Source: JBGPHT01 sp041484525
Lineage (GTDB): Bacteria; Acidobacteriota; Terriglobia; Bryobacterales; Bryobacteraceae
Assembly: GCA_041484525.1 (NCBI GenBank)
Contig: JBGPHT010000020.1
Location: 1-64,000, forward strand
Direction: 5' to 3'
DNA length: 64,000 nucleotides
Under the pieces are notes generated by a model, which did not search any database, was not told the origin of the DNA, and saw only the letters and a program-made list of their open reading frames with translations. Positions 32,976 to 41,376 of the stretch are shown piece after piece. Each line of letters opens with the position of its first letter. The stretch's first letter is position 1. Both the position numbers and the translations under genes were made by a program.

Positions 32976-34110
32976 AGCGGTGATGCGGCTTTCGATAGTC
33001 GGTCTGTTGGGAGTGGCCAGTTTGCTGGCACAGGACGCACCGCTTCCCAGCAGTTCGATCGCGATCAATTTTCCGAAGGATTCGCCCGTGAGCGTGCTGC
33101 AGGTGCAGACCGGCGAATCGCGTGCCACGGCGCGCGGCGCGGCGCTGGTGCTCGACCTGCACATGGCGCTTTCGCTGCGCAACAGCAGTTCCAACCGCAT
33201 CCACGGCGTGACGCTGCGTGTGTTCTCGCAGGAAGTGACGATGGGCGGCAAGGCTTCGGTCTCCATCCCCAGCCTGGACATCGCGCCCTTCGAAGCCTTC
33301 CCGGTGCGCATCGACGTGCAGCTCGTGCGCCCCACGCAGGTGGCCGGCGGCCCGCTCGTCGAAGTGAATCTGGATGGCGTCCTGTTCCAGGATCTCTCGT
33401 TCTTCGGTCCTGACCGGCTCAACTCGCGCCGCACCATGACCGCCTGGGAACTGGAGGCGCAGCGCGACCGCACGTATTACAAGCGCGTGCTGGCGCAGGG
33501 CGGCAAGTTCGGATTGCAGCAGCAAGCGCTGCAGAGTATCGCGCGGCAGGCGCAACTGCCCCAGGTGGGCGTACGGGTCAGGCACGGCCAGGCGGTGACG
33601 TCGGCGGCGATGCCGGCGGGCGAGCGTACCGCGCAATTCGCGTTCCTGAAGTTCCCCGATTCACCGGTCGATCCGGTAGATGGATGGGCGCAGCTTTCCG
33701 GCAATGAAGTGCGCTCGCCGCGCATCCAGGTGATCAACAAATCCAACAAGCCGGTGAAGTACGTGGAGTTCGGATGGCTGGTACGCGACCGCAGCGGCGA
33801 GCAGTTTGTGGCTACGCTGCCATCGGCGGACGCCGATCTGCTGCTCCCGCCCGGCAGGACCGGCCGCGTGCTGCAGGAGACGGCTTTGCAATTCGAGCGC
33901 TCCGGCCAGCCGCTGAATATCCAGAGCATGACCGGCTTCGTCAGCCAGGTGGAATTCGCCGACGGCAAGGTGTGGGTCCCCAACCGCCAGAGCCTCGAAA
34001 ACACGACACTGCTGAACGTGATGGCCCCGTCCGCCGAAGAGCAGCGCCTGACCGACATCTACCGCAAGAGGGGCTTGGATGCTCTAATCGCGGAGCTGGG
34101 TAAGTTCTAA
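32965..34110 (+). CDS. Exported protein of unknown function after the third sigma unit
   Basis: 381 residues (alternative ATG at 32983, MRLSIVGLLGVASLLAQ, gives the clearer signal peptide). The body contains beta-rich segments (ALVLDLHMALSLRNSSSNRIHGVTLRVFSQEV) that look like adhesion or immunoglobulin-like strands, and a C-terminal helix (DIYRKRGLDALIAELGKF). I recognise no family. It overlaps the anti-sigma gene, so it belongs to the same transcript. A repeat palindrome (34113-34212) begins directly after its stop. Confidence 0.7.
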   Translation: MRSKAVMRLSIVGLLGVASLLAQDAPLPSSSIAINFPKDSPVSVLQVQTGESRATARGAALVLDLHMALSLRNSSSNRIHGVTLRVFSQEVTMGGKASVSIPSLDIAPFEAFPVRIDVQLVRPTQVAGGPLVEVNLDGVLFQDLSFFGPDRLNSRRTMTAWELEAQRDRTYYKRVLAQGGKFGLQQQALQSIARQAQLPQVGVRVRHGQAVTSAAMPAGERTAQFAFLKFPDSPVDPVDGWAQLSGNEVRSPRIQVINKSNKPVKYVEFGWLVRDRSGEQFVATLPSADADLLLPPGRTGRVLQETALQFERSGQPLNIQSMTGFVSQVEFADGKVWVPNRQSLENTTLLNVMAPSAEEQRLTDIYRKRGLDALIAELGKF

Positions 34111-34112
34111 AA

Positions 34113-34212
34113 TCTTCACAGCCGAGACGCCGGGATCGCCGAGAAAAATGCAAGGCCCTTGTCTTAATGTTTTTGTGTTCTCAGCGGTCTCGGCGTCTCG
34201 GCGGTGAAGATT
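34113..34212. repeat. Palindromic repeat, family A, copy 1
   Basis: Left arm 34113-34146 and right arm 34177-34212 are inverted copies of a motif reading CCGAGACGCCG with flanking TTCAC and GAGAA. It lies between two convergent genes (stops at 34110 and 34229). Matching copies occur at 41252-41339 and 43713-43832. The stem could end transcription from both sides. Confidence 0.93.
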
Positions 34213-34228
34213 CTTCTGCGAGTCCCGC

Positions 34229-35323
34229 CTAATTCCCAGCCGGAGCTACCGGCACCGGGTTCGGATAATAATACGGCCGGTAGAAAATATTCACGCCCGG
34301 CAAGTCGGGGATCTCCACTTTGATTCGCCGCGTCGTCTTCGGCTTGCCCTCCGGATCCACGTCCGGAACGTAGCGCAAAATGTACTGCGTCGTGATCTCG
34401 CCCGCGATTCCACCTACCGCGTCGATGATGCCCTTCGAGATCGCGGCCGCATAGCCGCCCGTCCCCACCGTCAACGCGTAGTTGCCTTCGTCGGACGGAT
34501 GCGAAAGATAGCCGGAGACATCTTTGTACGGGTTGACCAGCGGATACTCCACGTGGCCGCCGGTGTCTTTCGTCAGGCGGTCCAGCACTTCCTTGTCCTC
34601 GTTGGCGAACCCGAACGCCATGCTGCTCACGGAGTAAATCGTCACCTGCGTGCGCTGCGCCAGTTCCAGCACTTCTTCCAGATTGTGCTTGCTGGCGTTG
34701 TCGTGGCCGTCGCCTACGATCACGATGATGCGGCGCGGCTCGTAGGGCTCGCCCTTCACCAGCTCGCGGCGCGTGCACGCCATATACACCGCGTCGTACA
34801 GCGCAGAGCCGCCGGCCGGCTTCATCTTGTCGATCCGCGCCGTGATTTTGGCCGAATCCCAAGTCGTGTTCACCGCCAGCTCGGCATCATTCGAATACGA
34901 GATCAGATAGCCACTGTAGCGTTTATCCCCGGGCAGCAGGTTCCACACCAACTCCTTGATGGCATCCTGATAGGTCTTCCAGTGGATCTTCATGTTGTTG
35001 CTCTGGTCGATGAGGAAGCCCACCACGACCGGCTGTTTCTGTTCGTGGCTGAAGAATTCGATGCGCTGCGCCCGCCCTTCGTCCAGCACCCGGAAATCAT
35101 TCTTCTCCAGGTTGGAGACGAATTTCCCCCGGTCGTCTTTCACCGTGACGGGGACCATCACCTCGGTCGCCTGCGAGCGGAACTGCGCCGCCGGGTCGAT
35201 TGGTGGTTGAACTGGTTGTTGCGGCGGGTTGGCCTGTGGCGGTTTCTCCTGCGGGATAGCTTGCAGGCACAGCAGCAGAAGACCGCAGGACCCCAGAATC
35301 ACGGATCGGCGTAGGAAAGACAT
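34229..35323 (-). CDS. Exported VWFA-domain protein (acidobacterial type)
   Basis: 364 residues. A signal peptide (SCGLLLLCLQAIPQ) is followed by a Pro/Gln-rich linker and a domain with VPVTVKDDRGKFVSNLEKNDFRVLDEG, as in acidobacterial VWFA proteins. The VWFA fold begins VVVGFLIDQSNNMKIHWKT; the metal-site motif is DQSNN, not DXSXS, so metal binding may be lost. GDGHDN and DTGGHVEYP follow. Probably an envelope protein for binding partners. No operon partner is obvious. Confidence 0.88.
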   Translation of the reverse strand: MSFLRRSVILGSCGLLLLCLQAIPQEKPPQANPPQQPVQPPIDPAAQFRSQATEVMVPVTVKDDRGKFVSNLEKNDFRVLDEGRAQRIEFFSHEQKQPVVVGFLIDQSNNMKIHWKTYQDAIKELVWNLLPGDKRYSGYLISYSNDAELAVNTTWDSAKITARIDKMKPAGGSALYDAVYMACTRRELVKGEPYEPRRIIVIVGDGHDNASKHNLEEVLELAQRTQVTIYSVSSMAFGFANEDKEVLDRLTKDTGGHVEYPLVNPYKDVSGYLSHPSDEGNYALTVGTGGYAAAISKGIIDAVGGIAGEITTQYILRYVPDVDPEGKPKTTRRIKVEIPDLPGVNIFYRPYYYPNPVPVAPAGN

Positions 35324-35366
35324 GACGGCGTTGGTATTATTGTACCCCGCGCCGTGGCCCCCGGAG

Positions 35367-36455
35367 TCAGTCTTTCACCGCTACCACGTCCACGGCGAAC
35401 CCGGCATCCATGGAGGGCAGGCCCTCGAAGGGGATGAGGGATCCGGCCGGCGGGCGGTCGGCGGAGAAGAATTCACCCCGCACCTTCCGCACCTGGTTGG
35501 CAATGCCTCCCGACAACGGATATATATGCGCGAAGGCGACGTCGCCGGTGGAGACGCCCGCCTGCTGCAGCGCCTTCTGCAGGCGTTCGAAGGCGAGGCG
35601 CGCGTCTTGTTCCTGGTATCCAAACGATGCCTGGGTCCCGGTCAACACCACCCGCGCGGAGCCCACCACCGCGGCATCCGATTGGCCCTCCGACGGATTC
35701 ACCACGCGCAGCCGGTCCGGCGTTTTCGCGCGCAGCCGGGCCACGGCTTCGCAGGCCGCCATCGCGCTCACCGGGGCGCGCTGCGTCTGGACCAGGTTGA
35801 GCGCCGCGCGGGGATAATCTGCCACCACCAGTTTCCGTGTCTCCGCCACGTTGTCGAGCGAGCTGAGAAAGCAGGTGACGCGCAGCACGTCGGCCGGCTC
35901 CGAGCCCGCGGCCTGCAACTCGCGCCGCAGGGCGGCCAGCGATTTCACCGTGAGTGGCGGCACCGGATCGAGCGGATCCCCGGAAGTCGCCACCGTCGCC
36001 GAGAGGAACGCCAGCCCGTTCGGATTCACTTCCTTCTTGGCGGAAGCGATCGCCTCCAACACCACCTGCGCGCCTTCGAGCGGCAGCCCGCCCGCCTGGA
36101 TCAGGCTCAGCGAGGGCAGCGGCTGGCGGCGTTCGGTGAAGGTTTCGCTGACCAGATCGCGCACCCGCCGGATGTCTCCCGAGCCGGCCACAAACGCGCG
36201 GATCTTGAGAACCTCTTCGCTGCCGGTTTCCCGGGCCAGCGCCTTGAGCGCGTCCCGGACCTGCTGCGAAAGCAGCCCCTTGGCCGAGAGCGGCGTCACG
36301 TGAAACGTCAGCCGCCGGGTCTCGCCGGTCACCGCGCCGGGCAGTTCCTTCGGAAGCTGGAGAGTCTGGGTCTCTTCTTCCTTTTTCTTCTTCTGGCTGG
36401 GCGACGCGACGAATGCCAGGGCGCAGACCAGCGCCACCAGCGCCGATGCTCTCAT
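35367..36455 (-). CDS. Exported protein with tandem RidA-like domains
   Basis: 362 residues with a signal peptide (MRASALVALVCALAFVAS) then KKKK and Glu-rich stretch. Three RidA/YjgF-like segments follow: TFHVTPLSAKGLLSQQVRDALKAL.., the middle (FLSATVATSGDP..AALRRELQAAGSEPADVLRVTCFL) and a C-terminal one (VVLTGTQASFGYQEQDARLAF..). RidA proteins usually act in the cytosol to hydrolyse reactive enamines; fused and exported RidA units are rare, so this may be a structural reuse of the fold. Confidence 0.72.
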   Translation of the reverse strand: MRASALVALVCALAFVASPSQKKKKEEETQTLQLPKELPGAVTGETRRLTFHVTPLSAKGLLSQQVRDALKALARETGSEEVLKIRAFVAGSGDIRRVRDLVSETFTERRQPLPSLSLIQAGGLPLEGAQVVLEAIASAKKEVNPNGLAFLSATVATSGDPLDPVPPLTVKSLAALRRELQAAGSEPADVLRVTCFLSSLDNVAETRKLVVADYPRAALNLVQTQRAPVSAMAACEAVARLRAKTPDRLRVVNPSEGQSDAAVVGSARVVLTGTQASFGYQEQDARLAFERLQKALQQAGVSTGDVAFAHIYPLSGGIANQVRKVRGEFFSADRPPAGSLIPFEGLPSMDAGFAVDVVAVKD

Positions 36456-36561
36456 TTGTTCCTCCGCGACAGAGCACGCACGGAGCGCATAGAATTAGGA
36501 TTGTAGCAAACGCGAATTGACGCGCAGGCCGCCTGTCTGCGCGGCGGTGCGAAAGGAATGC

Positions 36562-37770
36562 ATGGCGGCACCGGTCCCCCCGCTCGTTAAGAAAAAGAAG
36601 AGGAGTCATTCGCCCTGGAAACGCTACTGGTGGGTGGCGGGCGTGGCCGCCGCGGCGGCTGTCGCCGGAGCCTGGTACGAGCTGCCCAGCCGTCCGCGCG
36701 AGGCCCGCATGGAACTGCTCCCCGGATACGTTCCGAGCGCCGCCACGGTGGAGCAGGAATACGCCCGGTTCCACGGCAAGATGCTGCGCAATGCGGAAGT
36801 CGAGCAGCAATTCGAGAGCGCCACTCAGCTCTCCGGCCGGCGCGATTACGTTGGAGCGGTGGATATGCTCGAGGCCGCCTCCAAGGTGGCGGCGGTGCCC
36901 GTCATCTTCAATAACCTGGGTGTGCTCTACGCCAAGCTGAACGACCGCTCGCGCGCCCTCAACGCCTTTCGTGAAGCGCTGGCGCGCGACATCAATTACC
37001 AGCCCGTCCGCCTGAATCTGCAGCGTCTCAAAGGCTTCACTCAGAATGACGCGGACCCGGTGACGCGCGAGATCGAGCCCAACAACAGCAACCTGCTCGC
37101 CAACCTGATTTCGCTGAGCAACAAACCCGTGGATGCAGAAATCGCCGCCGGCCTGGACGACATCGATTGTTTCAAGTTCACCTCGCCGCCGGCGCCGCGC
37201 GACATTCTCGCCATCCACATCGTGAGCTCGGCCAATCTCGCGCCCGGCATCCGCATCTACGACTCCGACATGCGCATGATGAAGATCGGCAAGGATACGC
37301 GAGAGCTCGGCGCCTCCCTCACCCAATTGATGGCGCCCCCGCCCAACACCACTTTCTACGTGAACGTTTTCGGGATGGGCGGCACCGCCGGCCCGTACTC
37401 CATCGCGATCCAGCCGACGAAATCCTACGATTCCTACGAGCCGAACGACGACATTTACAGCGCGCGGACCATCACGGTGGGCCAGACGATCGAAGCTAAT
37501 ATCATGGATGGCCAGGATACCGACTACTTCACCTTCGTCAGCCCGCGCACGGGGACGGTGACCATCGATATCCGCAACCGCTCGACGACGCTGATCCCGG
37601 CGCTCACCACATTTACGCCGGAGATGCGCAATAGCGGTTTCGGTCCGGACGTCCGGACCCCGGGCGCGTCTTTGCACCACACGATGCAAATCGAGGACGG
37701 CCGCACGTATTTTATTCAGGTGTGGTCGCAGGCGAATTCGTTCGGCGATTACATCTTGACGATCGAGTAG
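36562..37770 (+). CDS. Membrane-anchored TPR protein with PPC-type beta domains
   Basis: 402 residues from ATG at 36562 (AAAGGA upstream). One membrane helix at about residues 22-42 after KKKKRSHSPWKRYWW. Next come TPR-like repeats (FNNLGVLYAKLNDRSRALNAFREALARD), then two pre-peptidase C-terminal-like beta domains marked by EIEPNNSNLLANLI and YEPNDDIYSARTITVGQTIEA..DYFTFVSPRTGTVTIDI. Pairs of EPN/EPND motifs are typical of PPC domains. Probably a periplasmic scaffold. Confidence 0.82.
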   Translation: MAAPVPPLVKKKKRSHSPWKRYWWVAGVAAAAAVAGAWYELPSRPREARMELLPGYVPSAATVEQEYARFHGKMLRNAEVEQQFESATQLSGRRDYVGAVDMLEAASKVAAVPVIFNNLGVLYAKLNDRSRALNAFREALARDINYQPVRLNLQRLKGFTQNDADPVTREIEPNNSNLLANLISLSNKPVDAEIAAGLDDIDCFKFTSPPAPRDILAIHIVSSANLAPGIRIYDSDMRMMKIGKDTRELGASLTQLMAPPPNTTFYVNVFGMGGTAGPYSIAIQPTKSYDSYEPNDDIYSARTITVGQTIEANIMDGQDTDYFTFVSPRTGTVTIDIRNRSTTLIPALTTFTPEMRNSGFGPDVRTPGASLHHTMQIEDGRTYFIQVWSQANSFGDYILTIE

Positions 37771-37934
37771 CGGGAGGATAGGGCGAAGAAAAACGTGCGG
37801 TGGGGAAAGAAGGAGGCGCGATAGTCTTTAGGAATGGGCATAATTAGTGCTATCTTGATAGCGAATAAAAGGCGAAATTGGCTCACGAAGTGAAACGTGA
37901 GAGAATGCACTGACCGAGCGGGTTTCGGTATTGG

Positions 37935-38538
37935 GTGATGCTCCATTCCGACTTTGATGAACTGCACAACATCCAGCACATCAACAATCTGCCTTCGCTT
38001 CTGGAGAACGGAATTCTGTCGAAGGATCGGTCAAAATTGCTCAAAGAACACCGGTCGGTAGCTTTGGAAGTGATTCAGGATCGCCGGGAGAAGGTGATTG
38101 TTCCGAACACGAATCGACGACTTCACTCGTATGCAAATCTTTACTTCAATGCTCGGAATAAGATGATGTCACGGTTGCGGAATCGCGACCGTGAATTGTG
38201 TGTTCTGCGGGTGAACAAGCAGGTTTTGAGATATGACGGTGTGGTTGTTGCCGATCAAAATGCTTCAAGTGACTACGTTCGCTTCGGCGGCGGCATCGAC
38301 GGCCTAAAAACTGATTGACAAGGATATGGTCTTCGCCCGTTCTTGGAAGCACCCTGAAGATCAGAGACTAGAGTGGCGGCACGGCTCCGTCGTATGCGCC
38401 GAGGTCCTAATACCGGAAGGTGTGCCACCGAGGGACATCCAGGGGATCTATGTGTCCTGCGATGAAACGGCGGCGAAGATCCGGTTCGACATTCCCTCGC
38501 TGAACGTCGAGACCAACGGCGATCTGTTCTTTAGATGA
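37935..38538 (+). pseudogene. darT: DarT-type DNA ADP-ribosyltransferase toxin, frameshifted
   Basis: The first frame (37935-38318) gives DELHNIQHINNLPSLLENGILS.. and SYANLYFNARNKMMSRLRNR, the NAD-binding half of DarT (DUF4433). It ends in a stop at 38316-38318. The second frame (from 38326, readable back to 38308) continues LIDKDMVFARSWKHPE and VVCAEVLIPEGVP, holding the expected catalytic Glu. One fewer A in the A5 run at 38306-38310 would join GLK to LIDKDM and restore about 200 residues. The cognate antitoxin gene follows at 38546 and is intact. The region is AT-richer than its surroundings, a sign of transfer. Confidence 0.85.
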
Positions 38539-38545
38539 GGCGATA

Positions 38546-39664
38546 ATGGTGACTACAACGACAGGCGATCTGTTTTCTTCGCAAGCGCAAACGCTCGTGA
38601 ATACGGTGAACTGCGTCGGTGTGATGGGGAAGGGTGTTGCTCTAGGTTTCAAGGAGCGATATCCGGATATGTATAAAGAGTATGTCCGCCTCTGCGATGC
38701 AAAGCGTGTGCGCCTTGGAGAGCCGTACCTGTATAAGGAATTGACGGGACCGTGGATACTGAACTTCCCTACGAAGGACCACTGGCGGTCAGTGTCAAAG
38801 TTGTCCGACATCATCGCTGGGTTGCGTTATCTCGAAGCTCATTTTGAGGACTGGGGAATCGAGTCTCTTGCTGTTCCGCCTTTGGGTTGCGGCAACGGTG
38901 GACTCGAATGGCGAGTGGTGGGACCCACTCTCTACCGGCATCTGAACAAACTCGGTATCCCAGTCGAGCTTTATGCTCCTCACGGTACAACCCCGTTCGA
39001 GTTAACTCCTGAGTTCTTGGCGGCCTCCAAGCCGATATTTCCATCGAGCGCCTCGGTTCCTCCGTTAAGGGTTTCGCCGGCATCTCTGGCCTTAGTGGAG
39101 ATTCTGCACAGGGTCGTTTCCGAACCATATCACTGGCCTGTCGGTCGAATCACGTTCCAGAAGATTGCTTACTTCGCGACGGAAGCCGGTCTTCCAACAG
39201 GTCTCGAATTCAGACGAGGCAGCTACGGCCCGTTTTCGTCCGACTTGAAGCCGATGCTCTCCAACCTCGTGAACAACGGGCTGATTTCTGAAGAGCCGCT
39301 AGGACGGACCATGTTGGCGGTATGTCCGGGAAAGACGTTTGCCGACGCCAGAAAACTGTTTGAGAACGAGTTGGCGGCATGGAATGGAATTATCGAGCAT
39401 GTTGCGGATCTTTTCATGCGGATGAGAACAACTCAAGCTGAGATCGCAGCGTCGGTATTGTTCCTGGCCCGGAACATGTCGAAGCCTGATCGGGAATCGC
39501 TAACAGAGCACGAAGTCTTCCAAGGCGTTCTGGAGTGGAAGATTAGGCGTCGACCGCCACTTCAACCCGAAGAGGTCGCCAAAACGGTCCGGAATTTGAA
39601 CATTCTCCGCTGGGTCGATCTCAAACCAAGTCAATTGCCGATCCCCACAGAGGCCTGGTCCTAG
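38546..39664 (+). CDS. darG: DarG-type antitoxin: macro domain plus C-terminal DarT-binding domain
   Basis: 372 residues. Residues 1-155 are a macro domain: TTGDLFSSQAQTLVNTVNCVGVMGKGVALGFK and LAVPPLGCGNGGLEW, the ADP-ribose pocket. It would remove ADP-ribose from DNA thymidine. The C-terminal part (ILHRVVSEPYHWPVGRITFQKIAYFATEAGL.., RRGSYGPFSSDLKPMLSNLVNNGLI) has the look of the Panacea/SocA-like fold used in DarG to bind DarT. The start lies 8 bp after the darT fragment, the usual darT-darG order. Base composition is lower in GC than neighbouring genes. Confidence 0.92.
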   Translation: MVTTTTGDLFSSQAQTLVNTVNCVGVMGKGVALGFKERYPDMYKEYVRLCDAKRVRLGEPYLYKELTGPWILNFPTKDHWRSVSKLSDIIAGLRYLEAHFEDWGIESLAVPPLGCGNGGLEWRVVGPTLYRHLNKLGIPVELYAPHGTTPFELTPEFLAASKPIFPSSASVPPLRVSPASLALVEILHRVVSEPYHWPVGRITFQKIAYFATEAGLPTGLEFRRGSYGPFSSDLKPMLSNLVNNGLISEEPLGRTMLAVCPGKTFADARKLFENELAAWNGIIEHVADLFMRMRTTQAEIAASVLFLARNMSKPDRESLTEHEVFQGVLEWKIRRRPPLQPEEVAKTVRNLNILRWVDLKPSQLPIPTEAWS

Positions 39665-39747
39665 TTGCTACTCAACTAGCTAATGAAATGGAAGAACAAC
39701 AACCTTACTCGGCCTAGCGGTCAGCCAATGTGGTACGCTATGGCTGG

Positions 39748-41220
39748 ATGCAGTTCCAGCCGCTTAGCCACGATTCCTCCGTGCCGCTCTACCGGCAACT
39801 TTATGAGCAGATTGCTCACAAGATCCATTCCGGGGATCTGGCACGCGGCGAGCGCGTGCCCGCCACACGCGAATTGGCTGGACTGCTTGGACTGAACCGG
39901 ACCACCGTTTCCGCCGCCTACGAAATCCTCGAATCCGAGGGTCTGATCAGCGGGCAGGTCGGACGCGGCAGTTTTGTCACTGGACCTCCAACGTCCGCCG
40001 CCGCTGCCGTGGACTGGAATGGACTGCTCGAGCGCAGCGATGTTCCGGCCGCTGGCCCGACGGGAGGATTCGGGCGGGAAGTCATCAGCTTCGTGATGTC
40101 GCGGCCCTCGCGCGCGCTGTTTCCACTGGATGAGTTCCGCGCCAGTTGCGCTGCCGTTCTCGCGCGGCACGACCTGGCCGACATCCTGCAACTCGGATCT
40201 CCCAGCGGTTACGAACCGCTGCGACGCCACCTGCTCGAAGACGCACGGCGGCTGAACCTCGCGCGGCCGGGCGACGACCTGATCATTACCAACGGCTGTC
40301 AGCAGGCGCTCGATCTCATCGGCCGCGTGCTGGTCCGCCCCGGCGATACGGTAGCCGTCGAAGACCCCGTCTACACCGGCCTCAAGAACCTGCTGGCCGG
40401 AATGGGCGCGCAACTGGTCGGCATTCCCGTGGGCGTGGATGGCCTCGATGTCGCCCACTTGGAACGCGTCCTCGAACGCGAGCGTCCGCGCTTCCTCGTG
40501 GTGACGTCGAACTTCCAGAATCCTACCGGCGCCACCCTCACGCTCGCGGCCCGCCGCACGCTGCTCGACGCGGCGCGTTCGGCCGGCGTGCCCGTGGTCG
40601 AAAACGACGCGTATGGCGAACTGCGATATCGCGGCGAGCCGGTGCCCGCCATCAAACAGCTCGACGAGCACGGCGGCACGGTGCTTCTCCGCAGCTTTTC
40701 GAAGGTCAGCTTTCCCGGACTGCGCGTAGGCTGGGCGGTAGGTCCCAAGGCGCTGATCGACCGCCTGCGCACCGCCAAGGAGGCCTCGGACCTGCATACG
40801 GATCAGCTCTCGCAGGCCGTGCTGCTCGAGTTTGTCGAATCGGGCCGCCTCGAAGCGCATCGCACACGCATGCTCGAGGCCGGCTCCGAACGTCTGGACG
40901 CGACCCTCGATGCCTGTCGCGAATTTCTGCCCGCGGGCACGCGCTGGACGCGACCCGAAGGCGGCATGAACATCTGGGTGCGATTACCCGAGCCGCTCGA
41001 TGCCGGCGAGTTGCTGGGGCGCGCGCAGAAGGAAGGCGTAGCTTATTTGCCCGGCCGCTATTTCGCCGTCTCGCGCCTCGAGCCGGGCGCGCTGCGATTG
41101 AGCTTTGCGGGACTCGCCGCGGACCAGATCCGGGCGGGCCTCAAGATCCTGGGAAGAATTCTGGCGGACGAACTGGAAGACTCGAAACGCAATTTCGAGC
41201 CGGCGTCCGCGATGGTGTAA
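39748..41220 (+). CDS. MocR/PdxR-type regulator: GntR HTH fused to aminotransferase-like domain
   Basis: 490 residues from ATG at 39748. Residues about 10-75 are a GntR winged helix (VPLYRQLYEQIAHKI..VPATRELAGLLGLNRTTVSAAYEIL). The rest is a class I aminotransferase-like PLP-binding domain with DPVYTGLKNLL, TSNFQNPTG and the PLP lysine in LLRSFSKVSFPGLRVGW. Such MocR proteins of the PdxR type regulate PLP synthesis genes. Here pdxS and pdxT follow on the same strand, separated by a palindromic repeat at 41252-41339, so a PdxR role is likely. Confidence 0.88.
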   Translation: MQFQPLSHDSSVPLYRQLYEQIAHKIHSGDLARGERVPATRELAGLLGLNRTTVSAAYEILESEGLISGQVGRGSFVTGPPTSAAAAVDWNGLLERSDVPAAGPTGGFGREVISFVMSRPSRALFPLDEFRASCAAVLARHDLADILQLGSPSGYEPLRRHLLEDARRLNLARPGDDLIITNGCQQALDLIGRVLVRPGDTVAVEDPVYTGLKNLLAGMGAQLVGIPVGVDGLDVAHLERVLERERPRFLVVTSNFQNPTGATLTLAARRTLLDAARSAGVPVVENDAYGELRYRGEPVPAIKQLDEHGGTVLLRSFSKVSFPGLRVGWAVGPKALIDRLRTAKEASDLHTDQLSQAVLLEFVESGRLEAHRTRMLEAGSERLDATLDACREFLPAGTRWTRPEGGMNIWVRLPEPLDAGELLGRAQKEGVAYLPGRYFAVSRLEPGALRLSFAGLAADQIRAGLKILGRILADELEDSKRNFEPASAMV

Positions 41221-41251
41221 GAGACGGGGACCGGAGGATTGGGGAGGATTG

Positions 41252-41339
41252 CTCACCGCCGAGACGCCGAGATCGCCGAGAACAAAAGCAATTATGACTT
41301 GTCTTGTTTGCTCAGCGATCTCGGCGTCTCGGCGGTGAA
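41252..41339. repeat. Palindromic repeat, family A, copy 2
   Basis: Left arm 41252-41283, right arm 41310-41339, arms CTCACCGCCGAGACGCCGAG.. and its inverse. It lies between the PdxR-type gene and pdxS, which are in the same direction, so it could separate or attenuate their transcripts. Confidence 0.93.
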
Positions 41340-41376
41340 TAATCCCCTCCCATCCCCGGCTAAATTGGAGAGAAAC

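Noticed and set aside
37771..37934. Integrase or attachment site beside the DarTG insert
   Set aside because: No integrase gene, tRNA or direct repeats were found at either end.
38306..38310. Programmed frameshift in darT
   Set aside because: A +1 shift would be needed at CTA AAA ACT; known A-run slippage signals favour -1, so it was treated as a disrupted gene.
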